Source of the DNA: Demequina capsici
GTDB lineage: Bacteria > Actinomycetota > Actinomycetes > Actinomycetales > Demequinaceae
Direction of reading: 5' to 3'
Length of the DNA: 64,000 bases
NCBI RefSeq assembly: GCF_032102965.1
Contig: NZ_CP134880.1
Location: 1,612,001 to 1,676,000, forward strand
The notes under the pieces were generated by a model that was not told the origin of the DNA, did no database searches, and saw only the letters and a program-made list of their open reading frames with translations. This document shows, in pieces, positions 37,929 to 52,811 of the stretch. The position numbers were made by a program, and so were the translations under genes. How positions within the stretch are numbered: position 1 is the stretch's first letter; every line of letters begins with the position of its first letter.

Positions 37929-39712
37929 TTGTCCTCCTCGTCGCCGCCGTCCGACAAGGGCGCAGAGTCCTCGTCCGCAGGTGCGTCCTCGACGTCGAGA
38001 TCGTGCGGCCAGGGCACACCCTGCTCAAGTGCGTCGCCACGCTCTTCGGATGCGTCTTCCGGGTCGTCGTCGACGTCGTCGTCAACCCAGAGCTCTGCGG
38101 TGTCGTACAGGATCACGTCATCCCTGAATGGATCCGTAGGCTCCTCAACCTCAGGGATCTCGGCTTCTAGCGCAGCGGCCTCTTCAGCACGTCCGAGCGA
38201 ACGCAGCACCTCCGCACGCGCGCCAACGATCCGCAGCCGCTGAGCCTCGTCGACTGGAGTAAGCCGGCCGAGGTGCACGAGAGCGGCCTCGCCCTCGCCG
38301 AGGTCCATCCGAGCACCGGCGACGACGATCTCGAGCTCGACCTTCGCTTCCGGGGTGAGAGCCTTCGCACCGTCCTCACGTGCGACATCGAGCGCGCGCT
38401 CGGGGCGCCCAAGACCTCGCTCACAGTCGGCCATCAGAGGCAGGTGCTCGTTCGATCCATTCAACCGACGCACCGTGCGAAGCTCCCGAAGTGCCTCCGC
38501 ATAGCGACCCGTCGCGTAGGCCGTCAGCGCTGCGGCTTCTCGGACCACGTCTACGCGTCCGGCTCGCTGCGCTGCAATCTGAGCGTGCTTGTATGCGGTC
38601 TCCGGGTCGAAGTCGAGGAGGCGTCCGGCCATCACCAGGTGGCGGCCGACATCCTCGGCGTTGTCCTTGCTCAGGGTGCGAAGCCGCTCACGCACGTCAC
38701 GGTCAAGCTGCCCGATCGTAACCTCGTCGGGAATCTCCGGCACCTCGAGGCGAGGGCGTGCGGCGCGCTCTTCCTGGCCGGGTCGCGAGCCGCGATCCCG
38801 GTCCTGCGAAGGTCCGCTCAAGCCGCGGCCGGCCCGACTGCCCGCTGCGCGGTCACCGCCGTAGCCGCCCTCGCGACGCGGCCCACCGGAGCGATCGCCA
38901 CCATAGCCACGCTGCTCACCATCACGACGCGGACCGCCAGAGCGATCACCGTAGCCACCGGACCGGTCACCCCCGTCACGACGCGGACCGTAGCCACCCT
39001 CGCGACGCGGACCGCCAGAGCGATCGCCACCATAGCCACGCTGCTCACCATCACGACGCGGACCGCCAGAGCGATCACCGTAGCCACCGGACCGGTCACC
39101 CCCGTCACGACGCGGGCCACCGGAGCGGTCGCCACCGTAGCCGCCCTCGCGACGCAGACCGCCAGAGCGATCGCCACCATAGCCACGCTGCTCACCATCA
39201 CGACGCGGGCCGCCAGAGCGATCACCGTAGCCACCGGACCGGTCACCCCCGTCACGACGCGGACCGTAGCCGCCCTCGCGACGCGGACCGCCAGAGCGAT
39301 CGCCACCATAGCCACGCTGCTCACCATCACGACGCGGGCCGCCAGAGCGATCACCGTAGCCACCGGACCGGTCACCCCCGTCACGACGCGGGCCACCGGA
39401 GCGGTCGCCACCGTAGCCGCCCTCGCGACGAGGACCACCAGAGCGGTCGCCGCCGTAGCCGCCCTCACGACGAGGACCGCCAGAACGATCGCCACCATAG
39501 CCACGCTGCTCACCATCACGACGCGGCGCACCAGAGCGATCTCCGTAGCCGCCCTCACGACGAGGACCGCCAGAGCGTCCCGAGCTTTCGCTCGAACGGC
39601 TGTCACGAGTCGGACCCGAACGGTATCCACCTCGAGAGTTCGCGTTACGAGGCCGCGAACGGTCGCTGTCACCGCCAGACGCTTGGCGCTTCGGCTGATC
39701 CTCGTCGGACAT
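37925..39712 (-). CDS. RGG-repeat / TPR-like protein with acidic tail (Rv1691-like)
   Basis: 595 residues in three parts. Residues ~27-297 are low-complexity, built of near-identical [19 protein letters not shown] units rich in G, R, D, S and Y. Residues ~330-510 form a helical TPR-like core ([52 protein letters not shown]). The last ~80 residues are strongly acidic ([17 protein letters not shown] ... DEEDK). The core and gene context match the TPR protein Rv1691. The RGG part is a disordered, RNA-binding-like region and has been expanded by in-frame DNA duplications. ATG at 39710-39712 is preceded by GGAG, just downstream of the rRNA terminator. Function unknown; RNA or protein binding is inferred. 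Confidence 0.85.
   Translation of the reverse strand: MSDEDQPKRQASGGDSDRSRPRNANSRGGYRSGPTRDSRSSESSGRSGGPRREGGYGDRSGAPRRDGEQRGYGGDRSGGPRREGGYGGDRSGGPRREGGYGGDRSGGPRRDGGDRSGGYGDRSGGPRRDGEQRGYGGDRSGGPRREGGYGPRRDGGDRSGGYGDRSGGPRRDGEQRGYGGDRSGGLRREGGYGGDRSGGPRRDGGDRSGGYGDRSGGPRRDGEQRGYGGDRSGGPRREGGYGPRRDGGDRSGGYGDRSGGPRRDGEQRGYGGDRSGGPRREGGYGGDRAAGSRAGRGLSGPSQDRDRGSRPGQEERAARPRLEVPEIPDEVTIGQLDRDVRERLRTLSKDNAEDVGRHLVMAGRLLDFDPETAYKHAQIAAQRAGRVDVVREAAALTAYATGRYAEALRELRTVRRLNGSNEHLPLMADCERGLGRPERALDVAREDGAKALTPEAKVELEIVVAGARMDLGEGEAALVHLGRLTPVDEAQRLRIVGARAEVLRSLGRAEEAAALEAEIPEVEEPTDPFRDDVILYDTAELWVDDDVDDDPEDASEERGDALEQGVPWPHDLDVEDAPADEDSAPLSDGGDEEDK
38850..39600 (-). repeat. In-frame tandem repeat region coding RGG units
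   Basis: A ~30-bp block (coding [11 protein letters not shown]) recurs at 38901, 39030, 39177, 39306 and 39495, that is at intervals of 129, 147, 129 and 189 bp, all multiples of three. The 129- and 147-bp units are almost identical at DNA level, pointing to recent duplications and likely length variation between strains. Not CRISPR: the frame is open through all copies. Confidence 0.85.
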
Positions 39713-39758
39713 GTTGCTCCGCTCTCTCTGTGCAGGTAGATCTATTCTGGGTGAAATG

Positions 39759-39791
39759 CCGAAGGGCCGCCCTGTGTGGGCGGCCCTTCGG
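39759..39791 (-). terminator. rRNA operon terminator
   Basis: Perfect 14-bp stem CCGAAGGGCCGCCC / GGGCGGCCCTTCGG with loop TGTGT, starting 10 bp after the 5S gene. Only a short CATTTC follows on the transcribed strand, so it is strong in stem but weak in U-tract. It separates the rrn operon from the TPR gene 47 bp downstream. Confidence 0.85.
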
Positions 39792-39800
39792 TGAAGTGTT

Positions 39801-39918
39801 GTCCCGCAGCGTCCTACTCTCCCACACCCTAGCGAGTGCAGTACCATCGGCGCTGAGAGGCTTAGCTTCCGGGTTCGGAATGGGACCGGGCGTTTCCCTC
39901 TCGCTATGGCTGCGGAAA
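39801..39918 (-). rRNA. rrf: 5S ribosomal RNA
   Basis: About 118 nt. Minus-strand sequence has CCCATTCCGAACCCGGAAGC and TACTCTCCCACACC (plus-strand view), the universal 5S core. Ends pair as GCAGC/GCTGC. Third gene of the operon after 23S. Confidence 0.93.
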
Positions 39919-39962
39919 CTCTATGGAGATGTCAACGGTTTCCCGTCCGTATCTCGGGAACC

Positions 39963-39976
39963 GCACAGTGGACGCG
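39963..39976 (-). repeat. 23S processing stem, 3' arm
   Basis: GCACAGTGGACGCG, exact inverted copy of 43120-43133. The two arms flank the 23S gene, as expected of the double-stranded RNase III cleavage stem in pre-rRNA. Confidence 0.75.
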
Positions 39977-40007
39977 TAGCAATGCTTTTGCAAACTTTGA
40001 TGTAAGT

Positions 40008-45005
<4,998 letters not shown>

Positions 45006-45271
45006 ATGTCAATCAGCAAACCACCCCGAAGAGCGGATCACAAACAAACGAAGTAGACCCGAAGGTCCGTTCAATCTCCAGCATCGAACAATTGTCACTG
45101 ACAAATTGTTGTCTACCAAAGGAATCCAACATCCAACCCAACCAACAAACGTCAGTCAGACCAGACGCCAGAGGTTAATTGGCATCGACTATGTGGCACA
45201 CTGTTGAGTTCTCAAAGTTCGGACGCGCACCCAACTCAACCCTACCGGGCCTCGCTCGGGGCAACCCTTCA

Positions 45272-45299
45272 ATCTTACCCATTTCCTGAGTGATGTCAA
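45272..45299 (-). promoter_or_regulatory. rrn promoter P1
   Basis: TTGACA (complement of 45294-45299), 16-bp spacer, TAAGAT (complement of 45272-45277), with transcription expected to start near 45265. The best promoter match in the window. Confidence 0.85.
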
Positions 45300-45499
45300 A
45301 TCGCTGTTCTGGCGATTTTCCATTCAGGAGCCGGCCCTCATTCTTCACTTGGCTGGGCGCAGAGCGCGATCAACCTTCGATCAGTTCGAGGAGCTGCTTC
45401 GACGTCTCCCGCGGCCTTCTTCAGTCCTGCGGTGAGCGTTGGAGTCCGTGGCCTTCTTCAGTCCTCCGGATCTCGTTCCCGTCGTCGGCAACAGGGAAG

Positions 45500-45529
45500 A
45501 CATTACGGGCTTGTGAACGCCAGAGTCAA
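45500..45529 (-). promoter_or_regulatory. rrn promoter P2 (upstream)
   Basis: TTGACT (complement of 45524-45529), 18-bp spacer, TAATGT (complement of 45500-45505). A second promoter 230 bp upstream of P1, typical of rrn operons; weaker match. Confidence 0.6.
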
Positions 45530-45608
45530 ATCATGTGACGCCCGGGCGTGTCGCAGGCGTCATACCTGGTAGACGGCCACATGGTCGCACTGAAGTGACA
45601 CGCGCTCG

Positions 45609-46871
45609 TCAGACCTGCCGGAAAAGTCCCACGGTCTTCTTACCGCGTCGTAGGACCGTCCAACCGCCTGCAAGAGCGTCGCCAGTGGCGAGGACAGCGT
45701 CGGCGTCATCGATCTTGACGTTGTTGACGTACGCGCCGCCCTCTTGGATCGCGCGGCGAGCCGCCGACTTCGACGAAACGATGCTCGTCTCGACGAGCGC
45801 GTCGGCCACCGAGATGCCCGACGGCCCCTCGACGCCGCCGAGCTCCTTCGCGCAGCCCGCGAGCGTCGCGGCATCCAGCGAATCGAGGTCCCCACGCCCG
45901 AACAGGGCCTGCGACGCATCGACCGCTCCTTGCGCGGCCGCCGCGCCATGCACCAGTGTCGTGACCTCCCATGCAAGCGTGCGCTGAGCCTCCCGCTTGA
46001 ACGGCTCATGCTCGACCCTGCGTTCGAGCTCGCCGATCTGCTCACGCGAAAGGAAGGTGAAGACCTTCAGATACCCGACAACGTCGGCGTCGGACTGGTT
46101 CAGCCAGAACTGGTAGAACGCGTACGGGCTCGTCATCTCCGGGTCGAGCCAGACCGTGCCGGACTCGGTCTTGCCGAACTTGGTGCCGTCGGCCTTGGTG
46201 ATGAGCGGGGTCGACAGCGCATGCGCCGTCCTTCCCTCCGCCTTGCGGATCAGCTCCGTGCCCGAGGTCAGGTTGCCCCACTGATCGGATCCACCCGTCT
46301 GCAGAGTGCAGCCGTACCGACGGAACTGCTCGAGGAAGTCCATGCCCTGCAGCAGCTGATAGCTGAACTCCGTGTACGAGATGCCCTCGTCTGAGTGGAG
46401 CCGTCGCGCGACGGTGTCCTTGGAGATCATGGTGCCGAGGCGGAAGTACTTGCCGACATCGCGCAGCAGCTCGATCGCCGTCATGTCCTTGGTCCAGTCG
46501 TAGTTGTTGACCATCCGCGCGGCGTTGTCGCCCTCGAAGCTCAGGAACGGCTCGATCTGACCGCGAATGCGCTCCACCCATTGATGGACGGTCTCCACCG
46601 GGTTCAGGGTTCGCTCACCGGCCATCTTCGGGTCGCCGATGAGCCCCGTGGCACCACCCACGAGGGCGAGCGGCTTGTGGCCCGCCATCTGAAAACGTCG
46701 GACCGTGAGGATCTGCACCAGGTTCCCGATATGAAGGCTCGGCGCCGTCGGGTCGAAGCCGCAGTACAGGGTGATGGGCCCCTCATCGAGGTGAGCGCGC
46801 AGCTCCTCCTCGCCGGTCGTCTGGGAGATCAGCCCGCGCCACGCGAGCTCGTCGAGGATGTGCTCAGTCAT
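45609..46871 (-). CDS. tyrS: Tyrosyl-tRNA synthetase
   Basis: 420 residues, class I synthetase. The HIGH variant is in PTAPSLHIGNL, KMSKS is replaced by KFGKT (TKADGTKFGKTESGTVWLD), and the tyrosine-binding segment is SYQLLQGMDFLEQFRRYGC. A C-terminal S4 domain (~350-410, ALVETSIVSSKSAARRAIQEGGAYVNN) follows. Charges tRNA-Tyr. Preceded by CACAAT 9 nt before the ATG, so a short leader is likely. Its position near the arg and steA clusters matches mycobacteria. Confidence 0.95.
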   Translation of the reverse strand: MTEHILDELAWRGLISQTTGEEELRAHLDEGPITLYCGFDPTAPSLHIGNLVQILTVRRFQMAGHKPLALVGGATGLIGDPKMAGERTLNPVETVHQWVERIRGQIEPFLSFEGDNAARMVNNYDWTKDMTAIELLRDVGKYFRLGTMISKDTVARRLHSDEGISYTEFSYQLLQGMDFLEQFRRYGCTLQTGGSDQWGNLTSGTELIRKAEGRTAHALSTPLITKADGTKFGKTESGTVWLDPEMTSPYAFYQFWLNQSDADVVGYLKVFTFLSREQIGELERRVEHEPFKREAQRTLAWEVTTLVHGAAAAQGAVDASQALFGRGDLDSLDAATLAGCAKELGGVEGPSGISVADALVETSIVSSKSAARRAIQEGGAYVNNVKIDDADAVLATGDALAGGWTVLRRGKKTVGLFRQV

Positions 46872-46925
46872 GATGGGCCCATTGTGCCAGCACGCCTGCC
46901 GCGGCACGTTCGGCGTGCTGCGCAT

Positions 46926-48050
46926 TCACGCATCGACGCGCACCACGTCCACCGTCGCGGCCTCGAGCCGATCGAGGATCGGCACCCTTGCAAGACCCGG
47001 ATCACGAGGGATCGCAAGATGGCCGTCCTGGAGCACGAACGGCTCGGTGATGTCCTCCGCATAGAAGCGGTCCGAGGCGGAGATGTCTCCGGGAAGCGTG
47101 AAGCCAGGCATGCCCGCGAGCGCGGCGTTCGCCGCCCGTCCGATCCCCGTCTCCAACATCCCGCCGCACCACACGGCGACGCCATGCGCGCTGGCGATGT
47201 CGTGGATCCGCCGTGCCTCCAGGTACCCGCCCACCCTGGACGGCTTGATGTTGATGATCTGCGCTGCGCCCATGGCGATCGCATCTGCGGCCTTCGTAGC
47301 GGACACGACGGACTCGTCGAGGCACACCGGCGTGCGCATGCGCTTCGCGAGCTCCGCGTGCTGACGCATGTCGTCCTCCGCGAGCGGCTGCTCGATAAGC
47401 AGGAGGTCGAACTCGTCCAGCTTGGCCAGACGGTTGGCGTCCACCAGTGTGTAGGCGGCGTTCGCGTCGACCTGGAGCGGGATCTCCGGGTACGCCTCGC
47501 GCACCGCGCGGACGGGGGCGATGTCCCAGCCCGGCTTGATCTTGAGCTTGATGCGGACGTACCCCGCGTCGACGTAGCCCTGGACAACGTCGAGCAGCTG
47601 CGGGACCGACCCCTGGATGCCGACCGAGACACCAGACGGCACCCGATCCTTCGTGACACCGAGGTAGTCGGCGAACGAGATGCCCGCTGCCCGAAGCTGC
47701 GCGTCCAGGACTGCCATCTCGACCGCCGCCTTGGCCATGCGATGGCCGACGATCCGCTCCAGGTGCACGCTGACCGACTCGGCGGTCAACGGTGCCCGTC
47801 GCTGCGCCTCGAACAGCATGGGCAGCAAGTATGTGGTGGTCACGTCGATGACGCCTGCGAGATACTCCTCGGAGTACACCGGCTCGCTCAGAGCACCGCA
47901 CTCGCCCCAGCCGACGACGTCGACACCGTCGACCGTCGCGTGGACCTCGAGCACCAGCACGCTCCGATGCGTCTGGGTCGAGAAGGACGTGGTGAACGGC
48001 GCCACCAGCGGCAGGTCAAGCGTACGAAGCGCGACGTGATTGATCCTCAT
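46926..48050 (-). CDS. Enolase-superfamily N-succinylamino acid racemase / o-succinylbenzoate synthase
   Basis: 374 residues. Muconate-lactonizing-enzyme type: catalytic lysine region VRIKLKIKPG, metal ligands D in LQVDANAAY, E in LLIEQPLAED and D in VCLDESVVS, with the second lysine in NIKPSRVGGY. Such enzymes are MenC (OSBS) or NSAR, often both. Here it is coupled to a GNAT transferase and an M20 peptidase with no men genes, which favours the NSAR role in D- to L-amino-acid conversion. Ends 54 bp before the tyrS start on the same strand. Confidence 0.88.
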   Translation of the reverse strand: MRINHVALRTLDLPLVAPFTTSFSTQTHRSVLVLEVHATVDGVDVVGWGECGALSEPVYSEEYLAGVIDVTTTYLLPMLFEAQRRAPLTAESVSVHLERIVGHRMAKAAVEMAVLDAQLRAAGISFADYLGVTKDRVPSGVSVGIQGSVPQLLDVVQGYVDAGYVRIKLKIKPGWDIAPVRAVREAYPEIPLQVDANAAYTLVDANRLAKLDEFDLLLIEQPLAEDDMRQHAELAKRMRTPVCLDESVVSATKAADAIAMGAAQIINIKPSRVGGYLEARRIHDIASAHGVAVWCGGMLETGIGRAANAALAGMPGFTLPGDISASDRFYAEDITEPFVLQDGHLAIPRDPGLARVPILDRLEAATVDVVRVDA

Positions 48051-48898
48051 GGCTTCTCCAACCGGTAGCGGCCCTCACGCGTGACGCCTGCGAGCCGCCA
48101 CCCGTCGTCAAGGAGCGGGACGAGCGTGTCCTGGAGCGCGACCCTCCATAACGCGCCCGTGTCCGGGTCGCGACGCCGCACGTCCTCGATGTCGGGCGGC
48201 AATGCAGCCATCACGACGGAGGCGCGCGCAGGCATGGGCGAGATCACGGGGAGATCGTCGGGACCGACCGACAGCACCTCCGGCACCGTGCTTCCAGCGT
48301 CGGCCTCGGTCGCAGGCTCGGCGCGTGCCGGTGGGACTTTCGACGGCAGGGGCGCATCGAGCCGCCAGCTCACGAGGATCCTGTCGCTGCCCTGACCCGC
48401 GTTGACGCCGTCGGACATCGGACCGTAGAAGTCCACCAGGTAGTCCGCGAGGCTCGCACCGAGGCGACGCATGTTGAACGCGGCGTTGCGCGCAACGAGC
48501 GGGTCGTACGTCCAGGTCATCTCGGTCAGGCCACGGTCGAGACACCAGGCCCGCTGATGCAGCTTCATCGCGGTGCCGATGCCTCGCGCCTCAGCACCAG
48601 CGGAGACTCCTGCCACGTGCGAATGCAGAGCCTCGCCGACGGGCTGCGACAGGAATCCCACACAGACGCCGACCAGGACGTCGCCGTCGAAGGCCCCCGC
48701 CACGTAGCTGCCGGCGTGCCCCAGCGCGACGAGCAGAGGCGCCTCGATCACCCCCGAGCCCCAGATCCCACGCAGCACCTCGGCTGCGGCCGGGCACTCC
48801 TCCGGGCGCAGCGTCCTGACCACCACGCGCGCACGCTCGGAAGCCTCCTGAACATCGCGCCAGGCCGATGCGATGGCGCTCGGATCCACCGTGCTCAT
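48047..48898 (-). CDS. GNAT acyltransferase (putative N-succinyltransferase)
   Basis: 283 residues. GNAT fold in the first 180 residues, with the acetyl/succinyl-CoA loop AGVSAGAEARGIGTAMKLHQR (~98-118) and WTYDPLVARNAAFNMRRLGA. The C-terminal ~100 residues are less conserved and end VTREGRYRLEKP. Overlaps the racemase gene and the M20 gene by 4 bp each. In the described Geobacillus pathway a GNAT enzyme adds succinyl to the D-amino acid. The acyl donor here is inferred. Confidence 0.8.
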   Translation of the reverse strand: MSTVDPSAIASAWRDVQEASERARVVVRTLRPEECPAAAEVLRGIWGSGVIEAPLLVALGHAGSYVAGAFDGDVLVGVCVGFLSQPVGEALHSHVAGVSAGAEARGIGTAMKLHQRAWCLDRGLTEMTWTYDPLVARNAAFNMRRLGASLADYLVDFYGPMSDGVNAGQGSDRILVSWRLDAPLPSKVPPARAEPATEADAGSTVPEVLSVGPDDLPVISPMPARASVVMAALPPDIEDVRRRDPDTGALWRVALQDTLVPLLDDGWRLAGVTREGRYRLEKP

Positions 48899-50055
48899 CG
48901 TGTTCCCTCCCGCACCAGGTCACGTATCAGCAAGGCGACCAGCGCGGTCCGCGACGGGATGTGCTCCACCAGCACGTGCTCATCGTCCGCATGGGCCCCA
49001 CCCCCCACCGCGCCGAGCCCATCGAGCGTCGGCGTGCCCACCCCTGCCGTGAAGTTGCCATCGGAGGCTCCGCCCACCGCGACCTGATCGAGGGCTTCGA
49101 TGCCCGCCTCCGCGGCGAGCGCGCTCGCCCGCTCGAAGAGCGACGACGCGGATGACCTCTCCAGCGGACGACGGTTCACGCCGCCGTGGACCACGAGCCG
49201 TGCGCCCGCGACCACCGGCCGCAGCGCGTGCAACGCAGCGTCGACCCGATCCTGCTCCGCCGCAGTCCTGCACCTCACGTCGATGCTGACCCTGGCGCTC
49301 GCGGGAACAGTGTTGCCTGTCGTCCCGATCGCGCCTCGCGTCGGCGTGACCGTCGTGCCGGCATCGACGTCCGCAAGCGACGCGAGCGCGAGAATCTGAT
49401 GCGCGAGCTCCACGCCCGCGTTGACCCCACGCTCCGGCTCGAGACCGGAATGCGCTGCACGCCCCATCACCTCGAGCTCGTACCAGGAGACGCCCTTGCG
49501 CTCGGTCTTCACCGCCCCTCCGGGACCGGACGCCTCGAGCACGAGCGCCGCACCATGCTTGCGCGCCTCGGACTCGATCAGGGCTCTCGACGATGGCGAG
49601 CCGACCTCCTCATCGGCCGTCACGAGGAGCGTGACCCCGTCCACTGCGGCTGCTCCGCCCGCCGACGCAAGCGCGCACACCGCGTGGAGCGCCTGCACCG
49701 TGCCCACGACCATGTCGTAGCATCCCGGGCCCCGCATCACCCCGTCCGCCAGGGAGAACGGGATCCGCTGCAGGGTCCCGAGGGGCCAGACCGTGTCGTG
49801 GTGGCACACGAGCAGCACGCGACGCGCTCCCCCGCCGAACGTCCAACGAAGATGTGGCGCGCCGTCCACCACGATCCGTTCGACCGGCACGGCGAGACCG
49901 GCCTGCGCAAGGCGGGCATCCACGACCGCCGCCGTCACGTCGGCGCTGCGCTCGACAGCGGCAGGGTCCTCCGACGGGGACTCGCATGCGATCAGCGTCC
50001 TCGCGTCCGCGATCATCGCGTCCAGGCGGTCGCGGGCTGCGTCGAGAAGCGTCAC
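48895..50055 (-). CDS. M20-family zinc peptidase (putative N-succinyl-L-amino acid desuccinylase)
   Basis: 386 residues. Zinc-site motifs: LLVCHHDTVWPLGT (His, Asp), GPGCYDM (bridging Asp), TADEEVGS (catalytic and zinc Glu), and the C-terminal GAVGGGAHADDEHV histidine. The residue after DM is V where many M20 enzymes have K, a small departure. Probably removes the acyl group from the racemised product. GTG start with a CACGAT box 6 nt upstream. First gene of the three-gene operon. Confidence 0.87.
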   Translation of the reverse strand: MTLLDAARDRLDAMIADARTLIACESPSEDPAAVERSADVTAAVVDARLAQAGLAVPVERIVVDGAPHLRWTFGGGARRVLLVCHHDTVWPLGTLQRIPFSLADGVMRGPGCYDMVVGTVQALHAVCALASAGGAAAVDGVTLLVTADEEVGSPSSRALIESEARKHGAALVLEASGPGGAVKTERKGVSWYELEVMGRAAHSGLEPERGVNAGVELAHQILALASLADVDAGTTVTPTRGAIGTTGNTVPASARVSIDVRCRTAAEQDRVDAALHALRPVVAGARLVVHGGVNRRPLERSSASSLFERASALAAEAGIEALDQVAVGGASDGNFTAGVGTPTLDGLGAVGGGAHADDEHVLVEHIPSRTALVALLIRDLVREGTR

Positions 50056-50098
50056 CGTGCCATCGTGGCATGCGACGCGTTACGGCGCGGTTTCAGCG

Positions 50099-50659
50099 CT
50101 AATCCAGGTAGGGTGACGTGCCGTCGACGACGATGTCTGCCGCACCTCTCACACCCTCGTCGGCGAGGAAGACGCTCTCGCGAGGCTGCCACCGCTCCCA
50201 CTCGGCGCGCATCGCCTCTCCGTCACGAGCGATGCCCCGAGCAAGCCTTACCTCGAAGGGCGCCTCGACGAAAAGGATCATCGAAGCGAAGACACGCGCC
50301 GCCCGCTGCGCGACCCCGACGCCCTCGATCACCAGCGAGTCGGCCATGGGAACGGGGATCGTCTCCACTCGTCGGCCGTCATACCAGTCCCAGCGCCCGA
50401 ACGCGCCGTGCTCGCCGCGAGAAAGCGGCTCGAGGATCCCGTGACCAAGGATCGGCCACATGGTGGCGAGACCATCCCAGCCCTCGTAGATGTCGTCGCC
50501 ATGGACCACCTGCGCGCCAAGCTCAGCACCAAGCCGCTCGCCCAGCGTCGTCTTGCCGGACCCCGCGGGACCGTCGACGAGGACCACGCGCGTGTGGCCG
50601 CACCGCGCCGGTGCCTTGCGCACCCTGGCAGCGACATCGCGCACCGACAGCTGGCTCAT
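50099..50659 (-). CDS. Uridine kinase-like P-loop nucleoside/nucleotide kinase
   Basis: 186 residues. P-loop VDGPAGSGKTTLGERL (~28-43), HGDDIYEGWDGL and a lid with ARGIARDGEAMRAEWERWQPRES as in uridine/cytidine kinase relatives of unknown substrate. Shares a 23-bp promoter gap with the divergent ybaK; ATG lies 7 nt after TATGCT. Ends 43 bp before the M20 start on the same strand. Confidence 0.78.
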   Translation of the reverse strand: MSQLSVRDVAARVRKAPARCGHTRVVLVDGPAGSGKTTLGERLGAELGAQVVHGDDIYEGWDGLATMWPILGHGILEPLSRGEHGAFGRWDWYDGRRVETIPVPMADSLVIEGVGVAQRAARVFASMILFVEAPFEVRLARGIARDGEAMRAEWERWQPRESVFLADEGVRGAADIVVDGTSPYLD

Positions 50660-50666
50660 GTGGCAC

Positions 50667-50676
50667 AGCATAAGGT
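50667..50676. promoter_or_regulatory. Overlapping divergent -10 boxes between kinase and ybaK
   Basis: Plus-strand TAAGGT (50671-50676) ends 6 nt before the ybaK ATG. Minus-strand TATGCT (complement of 50667-50672) ends 7 nt before the kinase ATG. The two hexamers share 2 bp and the whole gene gap is 23 bp, so both transcripts are probably leaderless and compete for RNA polymerase. Confidence 0.65.
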
Positions 50677-50682
50677 GTCGCT

Positions 50683-51165
50683 ATGGCCATGAACGAGGCG
50701 CTTCACCCCAGGGTCCAGCAGGTTCAAGCCGCGCTGCATGCCGGCGGCGTGGACGTGACGGTCAGACAGATCGACGAGTCGACTCCCACAGCCGCCGCCG
50801 CGGCCGACTATCTTGGCTGCGACGTGGGCGCGATCGCCAACTCGCTGCTGTTCATGGCCGACGACGAACCGATCCTGGTCCTCACCTCCGGGGCGCACAG
50901 GGTCGACACCGGGCACTTGGCCGAGCGCATCGGCGCAGCGAGGGTGCGCCGCGCATCGGCGGACCAGGTGGTCGCCGCCACAGGTCAGGTCATCGGCGGA
51001 GTAGCGCCCGTGGGCCATCCCGGCCCGATCCGCACCTACCTGGACGTGGCGCTGCTCGAATACGACGAGCTCTGGGCTGCCGCGGGGATCCCCGCCAGCC
51101 TGTTCGCCATCACGTATGCCGAGCTGCTGCACGTCACAGGCGCGATCGAGGTCGAGGTCGACTAG
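50683..51165 (+). CDS. YbaK/EbsC-family aminoacyl-tRNA deacylase
   Basis: 160 residues. Cis-editing YbaK fold with ADYLGCDVGAIANSLLFMADDEPILVLTSGAHRVD and GGVAPVGHPGPIRTYLD. Such proteins hydrolyse mischarged tRNA (for example Cys-tRNA-Pro). Opposite strand to the arg operon and convergent with argH. ATG 6 nt after TAAGGT, leaderless. Confidence 0.88.
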   Translation: MAMNEALHPRVQQVQAALHAGGVDVTVRQIDESTPTAAAAADYLGCDVGAIANSLLFMADDEPILVLTSGAHRVDTGHLAERIGAARVRRASADQVVAATGQVIGGVAPVGHPGPIRTYLDVALLEYDELWAAAGIPASLFAITYAELLHVTGAIEVEVD

Positions 51166-51185
51166 AGACCTCCGCTCGCGGTCCG

Positions 51186-52652
<1,467 letters not shown>

Positions 52653-52811
52653 TTACCGACACTCTCTCACCCGCAGGACACACCGACCTGCGGAGACCGA
52701 CACTGACACACCCGAACGGGTCACCCACGCCGACGCACCGACGCTGACCGGCCCACGACGAGCCGGATCCGCGCCACAGCGACCTCGGGCGACCCGCTCG
52801 AGCGCGTCGGG

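Larger units (their letters stand above)
45006..45608 (-). promoter_or_regulatory. rRNA leader and upstream region (no gene)
   Basis: 600 bp without a supported protein gene. Holds two tandem sigma-70 type promoters, a leader hairpin (45087-45110; arms AACAATTGTCA / TGACAAATTGTT with one bulge), the conserved TTGAG-TT-CTCAA leader palindrome (45204-45215), and the direct repeat GGCCTTCTTCAGTCCT at 45413-45428 and 45450-45465 between the promoters. Confidence 0.8.

Noticed and set aside
38901..39524. Regularly spaced repeats that might be a CRISPR array
   Set aside because: Intervals of 129-189 bp are all multiples of three, the repeats are coding, the spacers are repeats themselves, and no cas gene is nearby.
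38273..39739. Plus-strand 488-codon frame rich in Thr/Ala repeats
   Set aside because: It is the mirror of the RGG repeats in the minus-strand TPR gene; the regular repeat makes several frames open.
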